14,363 nt of DNA from Akkermansiaceae bacterium UBA1518 (GTDB lineage: Bacteria > Verrucomicrobiota > Verrucomicrobiia > Verrucomicrobiales > Akkermansiaceae): the NCBI GenBank assembly GCA_002323895.1, contig DCQM01000121.1, positions 5,627-19,989 of the forward strand, written 5' to 3'. The translations under genes and the position numbers were made by a program. This document shows positions 1-8,220 of the stretch, piece after piece. Numbering within the stretch: the stretch's first letter is position 1; each line of letters opens with the position of its first letter. Below the pieces are notes generated by a model that was not told where the DNA came from, did not search any database, and worked only from the letters and a program-made list of their open reading frames with translations.

Positions 1-48
1 GACCAATTGGTTAAAAGCCAACTGCTCTACCAACTGAGCTATCTGCGC
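1..48 (-). tRNA. tRNA-Lys (anticodon TTT), 5' part only
   Basis: Read on the minus strand from position 48 downwards, this is the first 48 nt of a tRNA. It shows a 7-nt acceptor strand GCGCAGA, T8 and A9, a D arm (GCTC paired with GAGC around AGTTGGTA), and an anticodon arm GTTGG-CTTTTAA-CCAAT. The loop gives anticodon TTT, which reads lysine codons. The variable loop TGGTC reaches the window edge, so the T arm and the 3' acceptor strand lie outside. The D arm and anticodon arm closely resemble bacterial tRNA-Lys. It is divergent from the mfd operon. Confidence 0.93.
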
Positions 49-66
49 ATTAGGTTGGAATTTTCG

Positions 67-88
67 GCGCTAAATTGAAGTTTAGCGC
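67..88. repeat. Perfect 8-bp inverted repeat in the tRNA-Lys/mfd spacer
   Basis: GCGCTAAA (67-74) and TTTAGCGC (81-88) are exact reverse complements around the 6-nt loop TTGAAG. No T-run follows on either strand, so it is not a standard intrinsic terminator. On the minus strand it would lie in the leader just before the tRNA, where it could affect 5' processing. It could also be a protein-binding site. Its role is unknown. Confidence 0.6.
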
Positions 89-94
89 GGCGGA

Positions 95-123
95 GCTTTA
101 GGATGGCTTGAGATCTTTGACAA
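95..123 (-). promoter_or_regulatory. Candidate promoter for tRNA-Lys
   Basis: On the minus strand, TTGTCA (123-118) is followed after 17 nt by TAAAGC (100-95). The -35 is a good sigma70 match and the -10 is poor (three of six positions). Transcription would start about 40 nt before the tRNA 5' end. The -35 lies over the TTGACAAG sequence of the plus strand. This is pattern matching only. Confidence 0.28.
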
Positions 124-138
124 GTGAATCTTTATACT
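108..138 (+). promoter_or_regulatory. Weak candidate promoter for the mfd operon
   Basis: TTGAGA (108-113) and TATACT (133-138) lie 19 nt apart, about 90 nt before the preferred mfd start. The -10 is good, but the spacing is longer than ideal. A perfect TTGACA at 117-122 is only 10 nt from TATACT, too close to act with it. This is the only promoter-like sequence I can find ahead of the four-gene plus-strand operon. Confidence 0.25.
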
Positions 139-229
139 TTTTTACGAAAGGACTCCATTGCACTAGCGGATCCCCGGCATTATAGCGTTCCCTGTGAACG
201 GCGGTTCCACGAAAGAAGAGTGGCGGGGA

Positions 230-3200
230 ATGGCCCTGTCCACGTGGGAGGCCATGCCTACAGCTAAGGACAAGCCTCTAATTCTTGGAGGATGTGACAA
301 CTCAGCTCAAGGATACTTAATCACAGCCCTACTCGCCAAAAGAAAAACAACTGGGCAGGGACGAACCTGGATTTTCACACCACATGCCCGCCGCCGCGAC
401 CAATTAGCAGGAGAATTAGCCTTTTGGAAAAGCTCTGCTCTTATTCTGGATGATCCAACTGTTATAGTCGAAGAAGAATTAACGGATCCAGATCGGGAAG
501 CTGAACGAGTCGCTACTCTCCATAGAATTGCACAGTCCCCTGCCGATCCGGTAGTTCTTTCAAGAACTTCCTGGCAATCTCCGGCGCCACCCCTCGTTTC
601 AATTAACGAGACTGAACTCACTTTAAACGTCGGTTTGAATATTTCCCCCGAAGAGCTAATCGCCTGGCTTACTGAACGCAGTTTCGACGAACACCCCCAA
701 ATATTTCAACGGGGACAATTTGCCCGACGGGGCGGAATTCTCGACTTTTTTCCTGCCCAACTTTCCCACCCAATTCGCATCGAGTTCTTTGGAGATGAAA
801 TTGAATCGATTCGCGAGTTCAGTGTCGAAACGCAAACAACCACGAAGAAAATTGAATCGGTCGAGATTAGAAGAGAAAGCGAGATATTTGGCGATCTCCT
901 CTCAACATGGCTCAACCCAGATGATCTCATTATCGCTCTCGATGAGGATGATCGGGAAATCGCTGATGTGTTAATCACTGATGGTCCAAACGAAGACTGG
1001 AGTGCCGACCTTCATCCTTCTCCCGCAGCCGGATTTGAAGCGGGAGATTTTGTAGTTGCTGAATCAAGCCGCGCACTCTTTCTTGAGCAAATCAACGAAT
1101 GGAGCCGCGAAGATTGGCAAATCGGATTGGTAGCCCCAAGCAAAGCCGAACGCCATCGATTCCTCGAGATACTGGAGCGGAACGAAACTGATTTTAAATT
1201 TATAGAAGGCCGCCTCACAAAAGGCTTTGTAGCGCCAAATCAAAAACTTGTCGTACTTTCAACTCTCGAAATTTTTGGTCGCCAGCATCTACCTGGAACC
1301 CGTGGAAAAGAAAAACTCTCTCATCAACGCCATGCGGCTGCAATTGCTGGAGTTCACGAACTCAACGAAGGCGACTTCGTCGTTCATGCCGATTACGGCA
1401 TTGGGGAATTTATCGGACTTGTTGACGGCGAGGAAGGACGAGAAGAGCTTGGGATCGAGTATCAGGATGGTGCCACCTTGCATGTCCCTATCGATCAAAG
1501 TCATCTGGTCGCTCGTTATGTCGGGATAGGCGGCGGCAAACCAAGACGGAACAAACTTGGGGATAAGAAATGGAAGAAGGCTCGCATCACAGCCGAGGCT
1601 GCCGTGATGGACTACGCAGCACAATTACTGCGGCTCCAAGCCGAAAGAGATGCCAAATCAGGTCACGGACATGCTCCCGATGGTCAATGGATGCAAGAGT
1701 TTGAAGCCTCATTTCCTTTCACAGAGACTCCGGACCAACGACGAGCCATTGAAGACACCAAAATCGATATGGAATCACCCCGTCCCATGGATCGTTTGAT
1801 TTGTGGTGATGTAGGTTTCGGAAAGACAGAGGTAGCCATCAGAGCAGCTTTCAAAGCCGTCACCGGAGGCACTCAGGTCGCAATTTTAGCCCCAACAACT
1901 GTCTTAGCACAACAACACTGGCGGACTTTCAAGGCCCGAATGAGCGATTACCCAATCGAAATAAAATTAATAAGCCGCTTACAAACCCCCGCTGAAATAA
2001 GGGAAACGCTTGAAGGCTTGCGAGATGGTAAGGTCGATATCGTCATCGGGACTCATCGCCTTCTCTCCACTGGGGTTGAGTATCAAAAAATTGGCCTCTT
2101 GGTCGTTGACGAAGAACAACGCTTTGGAGTTCGCCACAAGGAGATGCTAAAAGAACGTTTTCGACTTATCGACGTTCTTACTCTTTCGGCTACCCCTATT
2201 CCTCGGACCCTATATCTTTCTCTAATGGGAGCTAGAGACATGTCAACGATCGACACCCCTCCTCCAAATCGCCTACCGGTTCAAACCTCTATTTGCGCTT
2301 ACGACGAGAGGCTGATTCGTAATGCTATCCGCCGAGAATTAACGAGGGGTGGACAAGTGTTTTTTCTTCACAACCGAGTCGCCACGATCGTAGGGATGAA
2401 AGAGCGAATTCAATCTCTTATTCCAGAAGCCAAAGTCATCATCGGCCATGGGCAGATGGATCGCGAGGATTTGGAACTTGTCATGCATCAATTTGTAGAG
2501 GGAAAAGCCGATGTCTTACTGGCCACAACGATCATTGAAAGTGGCATCGACATTCCAAACGCTAATACGATCTTAATCGACCGAGCTGATCGGTTTGGCC
2601 TTGCTGATTTATATCAACTTCGCGGACGGGTTGGACGTGCCGGACGGCGGGCCTACGCCTTGCTATTACTTCCAGACGACCTCATCGCAGGAGGAGACGC
2701 TCGAAAACGGCTCAGCGCGATCAAACAATACACGGAACTTGGATCTGGATTTAAGATAGCGATGCGGGATCTAGAGATCCGGGGTGCCGGTAGCTTGCTT
2801 GGAACGAAACAATCAGGCCATATCACGGCGGTCGGCTTTGAGCTTTACTGCCAACTCCTCCAACAATCGGTCGAGCACTTGCAGGGGAAAAGAACGATTA
2901 AGAGAGCTGACACCCAAGTCAGAATCGACTTCATAGCCTACTCCGAAAGTGCTTGGACAGCCGAGAAAACGAAAGTGCCCGCCTTCTTCCCAAGAACCTT
3001 CGGTCCAGACCCCGAAATGAGAGTCGCGGCATATCGCCAACTTGCATCTGCTCGCACAGAAAAGGAAATAAATGGTATCAAAAAAGACTGGCGCGATCGG
3101 TTTGGCAGATTCCCCGACCCCGTGAAGAATCTCATTGAGACGAACCGCCTTCGCGTTATTGGTTCATCTAAGGGTGTTCAAATGGTTGAAATCAGTAAAG

Positions 3201-3325
3201 ACAGGCTCATGCTGCAGCGAAATGGTGATTACATTCTTCCCTCAGGTGGTAGGTTTCCCCGCTTGAGTTCGCGGCGCACCAAGGATAAGCTCTCCCAAGC
3301 CGTTCAGTTGCTCAAAACCCTTTAG
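230..3325 (+). CDS. mfd: Transcription-repair coupling factor Mfd
   Basis: This is a cytoplasmic DNA translocase that pushes RNA polymerase stalled at lesions off the template and recruits UvrA. Domain order is standard. An N-terminal UvrB-like region includes the block RGQFARRGGILDFFP (161-175). A CarD-like RNA polymerase interaction domain starts near residue 376 (HELNEGDFVVHADYGIG). The superfamily 2 motor has Walker A GDVGFGKT (526-533), Walker B DEEQ (627-630) and the RecG/Mfd translocation motif RGRVGRAGR (798-806). A C-terminal TRCF domain follows. At 1031 residues it is somewhat shorter than E. coli Mfd (about 1150) but no domain is missing. I chose ATG 230 because a purine-rich AAGAAGAG stretch lies just upstream and about 18 residues precede the first conserved block. 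A GTG at 194 would add 12 residues. It is first in a tight operon. Confidence 0.97.
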   Translation: MALSTWEAMPTAKDKPLILGGCDNSAQGYLITALLAKRKTTGQGRTWIFTPHARRRDQLAGELAFWKSSALILDDPTVIVEEELTDPDREAERVATLHRIAQSPADPVVLSRTSWQSPAPPLVSINETELTLNVGLNISPEELIAWLTERSFDEHPQIFQRGQFARRGGILDFFPAQLSHPIRIEFFGDEIESIREFSVETQTTTKKIESVEIRRESEIFGDLLSTWLNPDDLIIALDEDDREIADVLITDGPNEDWSADLHPSPAAGFEAGDFVVAESSRALFLEQINEWSREDWQIGLVAPSKAERHRFLEILERNETDFKFIEGRLTKGFVAPNQKLVVLSTLEIFGRQHLPGTRGKEKLSHQRHAAAIAGVHELNEGDFVVHADYGIGEFIGLVDGEEGREELGIEYQDGATLHVPIDQSHLVARYVGIGGGKPRRNKLGDKKWKKARITAEAAVMDYAAQLLRLQAERDAKSGHGHAPDGQWMQEFEASFPFTETPDQRRAIEDTKIDMESPRPMDRLICGDVGFGKTEVAIRAAFKAVTGGTQVAILAPTTVLAQQHWRTFKARMSDYPIEIKLISRLQTPAEIRETLEGLRDGKVDIVIGTHRLLSTGVEYQKIGLLVVDEEQRFGVRHKEMLKERFRLIDVLTLSATPIPRTLYLSLMGARDMSTIDTPPPNRLPVQTSICAYDERLIRNAIRRELTRGGQVFFLHNRVATIVGMKERIQSLIPEAKVIIGHGQMDREDLELVMHQFVEGKADVLLATTIIESGIDIPNANTILIDRADRFGLADLYQLRGRVGRAGRRAYALLLLPDDLIAGGDARKRLSAIKQYTELGSGFKIAMRDLEIRGAGSLLGTKQSGHITAVGFELYCQLLQQSVEHLQGKRTIKRADTQVRIDFIAYSESAWTAEKTKVPAFFPRTFGPDPEMRVAAYRQLASARTEKEINGIKKDWRDRFGRFPDPVKNLIETNRLRVIGSSKGVQMVEISKDRLMLQRNGDYILPSGGRFPRLSSRRTKDKLSQAVQLLKTL

Positions 3326-3340
3326 AATTTAAAATTCCCC

Positions 3341-4363
3341 ATGTTTTCAAGCTTCACAAAAGCAATCGCGTTTGGAATCGCAACGGTTTTACCTGCGTTT
3401 CCGCAAGAGCCTCCTGTCAGCCCCCCAAATGCACAAATCCGGCCCCCGCAGGGACCTCAATCAGTTAACAAAATTGCAGCGAAGGTAAACGGAGATGTAA
3501 TCACTCTCAACGAACTGATGATCAAAGTGGCTCCTAGCCAATCGGTCCTCATGTCACGATACCCACGGCGAGGAGAAGCCTTCCAGAGACAACTAGACGA
3601 ACTGAAATCAAATATTTTGGACGAGCTCATCGACCGGGCGATAATTTTCACTGAATTCAAGGACCGAGTCAGCACTTTCCCTGACTACCAGATCGAGGAT
3701 GAAGTCAAAAGAATTGTTCAAAATGTCTATAACGGAGATGAACAGCTTTTTAATAAATACCTCAAAGCAACCAACTTAACTCGAGACCAGTTTAAAGAAC
3801 AACAGCGAAAAGAACTCTTAGTCCAAGTCGTAAGAGCACAACAGTTCGGAGATGTTGCCAATCCGAAAGAAAATGAAATCCGTGAAGAATACGATCGCTG
3901 GAGCATTATTAATCGGGATCGGGCGAAGGATCTTGGCACATACCGCCGGATTTACCTCCACAAAAACCGTGGAGGTGGTCCTTTCGCCCAACTCAACCTT
4001 GCGGAGGATATCGTTAAGAAACTTAACAACGGTGGGGATTTCAACGATTTAGCCAAGAAGTATTCAAATGGTTCTCACGCCGAACAGGGTGGCGTATGGA
4101 AAGACATTCCACGAACCGATTTAGCCATGGAATTTGGAACTCTCCTTTTTGAAACCACTGGCTCAGAGATCATGGGCCCTTTGGAGGATCAAATCGGGTT
4201 TAATATTGTTCAGGTGATGGAGCGGAAGCTGGGGCCCGCCAAACCTTTTTCGGAAGTTCGTGACGAGGTCCAACGTCGGGTGATATCGGACAAAAAGAAG
4301 TCCAATTACCAAAAATGGATGAAGAAAATGCGCGCTCGCGCCATGATCAAAAAAATGCTGTAA
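3341..4363 (+). CDS. SurA-like periplasmic peptidyl-prolyl isomerase/chaperone
   Basis: The product is 340 residues. A short hydrophobic N-terminus (about 5-21) looks like a Sec signal peptide and is followed by a proline-rich linker (22-40). Residues 43-175 resemble the SurA N-terminal chaperone domain, opening with KIAAKVNGDVITLNEL and rich in charged helices. Residues about 200-297 form a parvulin (PpiC) domain, including FNDLAKKYSNGSHAEQGGVW (234-253) and a G-F-N-I-V-Q end strand. The basic C-terminus (318-340) is typical of related proteins. The family helps outer-membrane proteins fold in the periplasm, which would fit a diderm cell. It follows mfd by 15 nt and precedes coaD by 6 nt. 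No Shine-Dalgarno site precedes the ATG. SurA is the best family match, but a more general PpiC/PrsA-type foldase cannot be excluded. Confidence 0.88.
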   Translation: MFSSFTKAIAFGIATVLPAFPQEPPVSPPNAQIRPPQGPQSVNKIAAKVNGDVITLNELMIKVAPSQSVLMSRYPRRGEAFQRQLDELKSNILDELIDRAIIFTEFKDRVSTFPDYQIEDEVKRIVQNVYNGDEQLFNKYLKATNLTRDQFKEQQRKELLVQVVRAQQFGDVANPKENEIREEYDRWSIINRDRAKDLGTYRRIYLHKNRGGGPFAQLNLAEDIVKKLNNGGDFNDLAKKYSNGSHAEQGGVWKDIPRTDLAMEFGTLLFETTGSEIMGPLEDQIGFNIVQVMERKLGPAKPFSEVRDEVQRRVISDKKKSNYQKWMKKMRARAMIKKML

Positions 4364-4369
4364 CTACCT

Positions 4370-4861
4370 ATGCAAACAGCGGTTTACGCAGGTAGTTTTG
4401 ATCCACCGACCAACGGGCACCTCTGGATGATTAGCCAAGGGCTAGCCCTCTTTGATCGTCTTGTAATCGCGATCGGCCAGAATCCTTCGAAAAACTACGT
4501 TTTTTCTACCGAAGAAAGAATCAACCTTCTTCGAAGCTCTATTCCCTCTTGCGAAAGGCTAACTATAACCCATTTCGATAATCGCTATCTTGTAGATTAT
4601 GCCGAGGAAGTCGGTGCTGGATTTATTCTCCGAGGAATTCGCTCTCCCGGAGATTACGAATACGAGCGTGTCATGCGGCATATCAACAGTGACATGGCTC
4701 CCGATATCAATACCGTTTTCCTGATGCCGCCACGCGAGATGGCTGAGCTTTCATCAAGCATGGTGATGGGGATGGTCGGCCCAGAAGGTTGGGGGAAAAC
4801 AGTGCGCCGATATGTTCCCTCTCCAGTCTTCGACGCACTAGTAACCAAGCATTCACATTAA
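4370..4861 (+). CDS. coaD: Phosphopantetheine adenylyltransferase
   Basis: This enzyme catalyses the penultimate step of coenzyme A synthesis: 4'-phosphopantetheine plus ATP gives dephospho-CoA and pyrophosphate, in the cytoplasm. The 163-residue length is normal for CoaD. The nucleotidyltransferase signature GSFDPPTNGH is at 8-17 (H17 in the T/HxGH motif). K41 lies in the NPSKNY segment, the ILRGIR block (86-91) supplies the arginines expected for substrate binding, and YEYE follows at 96-99. The usual ISSS-type motif appears as LSSS (127-130). S9 replaces the threonine of GTFDP, a common variant. The gene starts 6 nt after the SurA-like gene and ends 5 nt before the transporter gene. The upstream sequence AACTACCT holds no Shine-Dalgarno site. 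Confidence 0.95.
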   Translation: MQTAVYAGSFDPPTNGHLWMISQGLALFDRLVIAIGQNPSKNYVFSTEERINLLRSSIPSCERLTITHFDNRYLVDYAEEVGAGFILRGIRSPGDYEYERVMRHINSDMAPDINTVFLMPPREMAELSSSMVMGMVGPEGWGKTVRRYVPSPVFDALVTKHSH

Positions 4862-4866
4862 GTGCC

Positions 4867-6756
4867 ATGCCCACCATTGCTATTGCTCTAGGGGCTTTGA
4901 TTCTCTACCTCGTCGCTTATCACACCTATGGAAGATGGTTAGGCCAAAAGATTTTTCGGCTGAATGCCAAAGCAAAGGTGCCTTCGATCGAGCTGGAGGA
5001 TGGGACCGATTATGTCCCAACTAAAAAGGGAATCGTCTTCGGCCATCACTTCACTTCCATCGCTGGAACCGGTCCGATTGTTGGCCCTGCACTTGCGGTA
5101 ATCTGGGGTTGGGTCCCAGCCCTGCTCTGGGTGATTTTTGGCTCCATCTTGATTGGCGCGGTGCACGATTTTGGTGCGTTGGTCGTTTCTTTACGAAGCA
5201 AAGGGCAGACGGTCGGAGACATAGCTGGACGAGTTATTACGAAGCGAACACGCATCTTATTTTTAGCCGTCCTTTTTTTAGCCTTAACAATTGTGTTAGC
5301 AATTTTCGGCCTTGTCATCGCCAGTGTCTTTAAGAACTACCCTCAAGCAATCTTTCCCTGTTTGATTCAAATCCCACTTGCCGTAGTCATCGGCGTCAAT
5401 ATTCATCGAAAGGGTGCCAATATTCTATTTCCATCGCTGATTTCTTTGGTCCTCATGTATCTCACTGTAGCCTTCGGCGATATTGGATTTTTGGGGAGCT
5501 TCAATGAGTATCTCGGCGGTGATCCTTCCAATCCAGACAGCAACGGACTTTCAGTTATAAGCTGGGTTATGCTCTTGCTTGGATATTCTTATGTCGCTTC
5601 GGTACTTCCAGTTTGGACCCTTCTTCAACCACGCGATTACATTAACAGCCTCCAACTTCTCTCGGCTCTGGGATTAGTTGTTCTCGGGCTTTTTGCAGCC
5701 TGCTTTTTTGGAGGATCCGCATTGACTCCAGGAGCTGAACGCCCGGCATTAGAAATTGTGGCTCCAGCTTTCAATTTCTCCCCCGAAGGAGCACCTTCGA
5801 TCTTTCCCTTCCTATTTATTACAATTGCCTGTGGCGCGATCTCAGGTTTCCACTGCCTCGTTTCCTCAGGAACATCTTCCAAGCAATTGAAGTGCGAGAG
5901 CGATGCTCAACTTGTCGGATACGGCTCTATGTTGACTGAGGGCTTCCTAGCGGTTCTTGTGATTCTTGCCTGCATTTCGGGACTTGGACTCGGAACTGGA
6001 AGTGGCGAAAGCTTTATCTCTGGCTCAGAAGCCTTTGAGGCACGCTATGCTTCGTGGGATGCCGCAAAAGGGCTGGGAGCAAAAGTTGGGGCATTTGTCG
6101 AAGGGAGTGCCAATTTCCTCAAATCACTCGGACTTCCTGCCAAATTTTCAATTGCTCTAATGGGCGTTTTTGTGGCTTCATTCGCAGCCACCACTCTGGA
6201 TACTGCTTGCCGCTTACAACGATACGTTGTGCAAGAAATCGCCGTAACGTTGGCTCCACGCCATCGCGTCAATGGCAAACGGACTGGAGAATTTGTGAAC
6301 GGCAATCCACTTTTCTGGCTTACAAACCGCCATGCCGCAACACTCTTTGCGATAACCATCGCCTTCTTCATCGCACAACTTCCCGGAGGAGAAGGTAAGG
6401 CACCAGGAACCGGAGGACTTCTCCTTTGGCCTCTTTTTGGAGCAATTAACCAACTTTTGGCGGGTCTCGCGTTTCTAGTGATTACTTTCTGGTTAAGACG
6501 CCGGGGTCTCCCTTACTTCTTAGCTCTCATTCCAGGAATTTTGATGCTTATTCTTCCTGCGATTGCGATGTCTTTAAATCTGAGAGACTTCGCCGATAAT
6601 AATAGCTGGTTACTATTTGGATTCGGTTTCACTACCGTTATCATTGAAATCTGGATGATCGTAGAAGCCATCTCGGTCTGGAAAAAATCAAACGGAATTC
6701 TAGAAGTTGATGATCTTCCAGAGGCGGCAGAAAATGGAGGAGGAAGATCATGCTAG
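4867..6756 (+). CDS. cstA: CstA-family membrane transporter (carbon starvation protein)
   Basis: The product is a 629-residue, strongly hydrophobic inner-membrane protein with more than a dozen likely transmembrane segments. CstA-type motifs are clear: FGHHFTSIAGTGPIVGPALA (58-77), AVHDFGALVVSLR (98-110), a QPRDYIN block (254-260), GFHCLVSSGTSSKQL (327-341) and TTLDTACRLQRYVVQE (442-457). Characterised members (CstA, BtsT of E. coli) take up peptides or pyruvate; the substrate here is unknown. It is shorter than E. coli CstA (about 700 residues). The frame is open upstream to 4789 inside coaD, but ATG 4867 gives a proper membrane N-terminus and starts 5 nt after the coaD stop, so I prefer it. 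The YbdD/YjiX-type small gene often found after cstA is absent. Confidence 0.92.
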   Translation: MPTIAIALGALILYLVAYHTYGRWLGQKIFRLNAKAKVPSIELEDGTDYVPTKKGIVFGHHFTSIAGTGPIVGPALAVIWGWVPALLWVIFGSILIGAVHDFGALVVSLRSKGQTVGDIAGRVITKRTRILFLAVLFLALTIVLAIFGLVIASVFKNYPQAIFPCLIQIPLAVVIGVNIHRKGANILFPSLISLVLMYLTVAFGDIGFLGSFNEYLGGDPSNPDSNGLSVISWVMLLLGYSYVASVLPVWTLLQPRDYINSLQLLSALGLVVLGLFAACFFGGSALTPGAERPALEIVAPAFNFSPEGAPSIFPFLFITIACGAISGFHCLVSSGTSSKQLKCESDAQLVGYGSMLTEGFLAVLVILACISGLGLGTGSGESFISGSEAFEARYASWDAAKGLGAKVGAFVEGSANFLKSLGLPAKFSIALMGVFVASFAATTLDTACRLQRYVVQEIAVTLAPRHRVNGKRTGEFVNGNPLFWLTNRHAATLFAITIAFFIAQLPGGEGKAPGTGGLLLWPLFGAINQLLAGLAFLVITFWLRRRGLPYFLALIPGILMLILPAIAMSLNLRDFADNNSWLLFGFGFTTVIIEIWMIVEAISVWKKSNGILEVDDLPEAAENGGGRSC

Positions 6757-6803
6757 GCAATTTTTGATATGATCAATATCACCCCTAGAGCAGCTTTAGC
6801 TCC

Positions 6804-6837
6804 AAAAAAACGGCCCATCGCCAGAACGAAGGACCGT
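6804..6837 (-). terminator. Intrinsic terminator of the DUF1549-DUF1501 unit
   Basis: On the minus strand, ACGGTCC (6837-6831) pairs with GGGCCGT (6816-6810) over 7 bp with one G-U pair. The 14-nt loop can form a small inner TCG/CGA stem. The hairpin runs directly into seven T residues (6810-6804). It lies about 30 nt beyond the DUF1501 stop codon. On the plus strand the wobble becomes an A-C mismatch and no T-run follows, so it should not end the cstA transcript efficiently. Confidence 0.85.
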
Positions 6838-6867
6838 GTTAATATAGAGTATCGCTGAACTCCCGAC

Positions 6868-8184
6868 TTAGCCGAAGATCGAAGTGATTGGCTTTCCGAG
6901 CTCGGCTTCCGCACCACCAAGGCGGAACGGACGCCCACTTGGGGAACTCACAATTTGGGCATGATCGATGCCGAGGGCATGGCCAATTGTAGCGTTAAAA
7001 TCTTGAATGGAGACAGGATCCTTGGCCACGCGCGCGCCATTCTTATCTGTTTCACCATACTTCTGACCGCCAGCGATACCGCCTCCAGCCATCACAGCGG
7101 AAAAACAGGCAGGATGGTGATCACGTCCTGAGCTATGCTCTTCAACGATCCGTGGAGTCCGGCCAAATTCGGTAGCGATCACAACGAGAGTCGACTCTAG
7201 GAGCCCACGCTCATCAAGATCTGCAACCAGTGCTGAGAAAGCCTGGTCAAGCGTCTTGGCCCGGTTTTCAACATTGGTGAAGTTGTCATAGTGGGTGTCC
7301 CAACCTCCGTGTGAAACCTCAACGAAACGAACACCAGCTTCAACAAGACGACGAGCAAGAAGACACCCCTGACCGAAACGGTCTTTACCATATGAGTTTT
7401 GGACGTTTGCAGGCTCCTTATTAATATCAAACGCCTCGAGGTCTTTGCTCTTCATCAACTTCACAGCCTCCTCATAGAGACTATCGTATGCTTTGACTGC
7501 TGGTGTTTGATAACTCTCTTCGAAGGTTTTGTTGAGAGCGTCCGCAATAGCGAGACGCTTCTTAAAATCTTCTTCACTAACAGAACCGGCGCGGGTTGAG
7601 TTCTTTAACCCCTCATCTGGCCGTCCGAGAGGGACACCACCGAATTGTGCACCAAAAAATCCAGGAGAAGAGACAGCCGGGCTTGTATTAGCTGTCACGA
7701 AACCTGGAAGAGTAGTGTTCTTTCGCCCTTTTTGGCGAACAACCCATGCCCCTATCGCAGGATGGACGATGGTTCCACGAGGTGAATAGCTCCGGTGAAG
7801 GAGGTATTGCCCCTGGCTATGAGCACCCTGCGTGGAGGTCATTGAATTGATGACACACATCTTGTTTCCGATTTTAGCACTCTCGGGGAGATACTGAGAA
7901 ATCTGAAAGTCACCCGAGGTATCGATTGATTCAACCGGTCCCTGCACTTCCTTATTTCTGGGTTTTGTATCAAAGGTATCGAGATGGCTCATACCACCTC
8001 CCATATTGAGAAAGATGACGTGTTCAGCTTTCGCACCACCAACGTGCTTTTGGCCAAAAGCGGCTCCGGTAAGACCTGCCCCGAGCATAGGAGCAAGGCT
8101 CACTCCAAGGTAGCTACGCGCAGCGTTGACCATAAACTGGCGACGCCCAAGCTCATCTGCTTTGTTAAAAGAACTAGTATCCAT
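6868..8184 (-). CDS. DUF1501 family exported protein (alkaline phosphatase-like fold)
   Basis: This 438-residue protein belongs to the DUF1501 family, which has a sulfatase/alkaline phosphatase-like fold and is very abundant in Planctomycetes and Verrucomicrobia. The N-terminus has a twin-arginine motif RRQFMVNAA (14-22) followed by a moderately hydrophobic stretch (25-44), a likely Tat signal. Family motifs are LNMGGGMSHLDTFD (59-72), SHGGWDTHYD (291-300), ATEFGRTP (337-344) and GRDHHP (353-358). Their Asp and His residues are candidate metal ligands. The biochemical role is not established; a link to polysaccharide or sulfated-glycan degradation is often suggested from genome context, but no sulfatase or glycoside hydrolase gene lies nearby. 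It follows the DUF1549 gene by 36 nt on the same strand and ends before a strong terminator. Confidence 0.93.
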   Translation of the reverse strand: MDTSSFNKADELGRRQFMVNAARSYLGVSLAPMLGAGLTGAAFGQKHVGGAKAEHVIFLNMGGGMSHLDTFDTKPRNKEVQGPVESIDTSGDFQISQYLPESAKIGNKMCVINSMTSTQGAHSQGQYLLHRSYSPRGTIVHPAIGAWVVRQKGRKNTTLPGFVTANTSPAVSSPGFFGAQFGGVPLGRPDEGLKNSTRAGSVSEEDFKKRLAIADALNKTFEESYQTPAVKAYDSLYEEAVKLMKSKDLEAFDINKEPANVQNSYGKDRFGQGCLLARRLVEAGVRFVEVSHGGWDTHYDNFTNVENRAKTLDQAFSALVADLDERGLLESTLVVIATEFGRTPRIVEEHSSGRDHHPACFSAVMAGGGIAGGQKYGETDKNGARVAKDPVSIQDFNATIGHALGIDHAQIVSSPSGRPFRLGGAEAELGKPITSIFG

Positions 8185-8220
8185 TGTTTTATTAGAGTTC
8201 GATATTGGGTTTTTGTATCA

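Noticed and set aside
3325..3337. GAATTT-A-AAATTC palindrome between mfd and the SurA-like gene
   Set aside because: It is AT-rich, has a one-base centre that cannot loop as RNA, and overlaps the mfd stop codon; probably chance.
4789..4866. Upstream extension of cstA inside coaD
   Set aside because: The added 26 residues are polar, overlap coaD and precede a normal membrane N-terminus at ATG 4867.
6765..6781. TGATAT-GATCA-ATATCA hairpin just after cstA as its terminator
   Set aside because: The stem is six weak pairs and no T-run follows; it is unlikely to terminate transcription.
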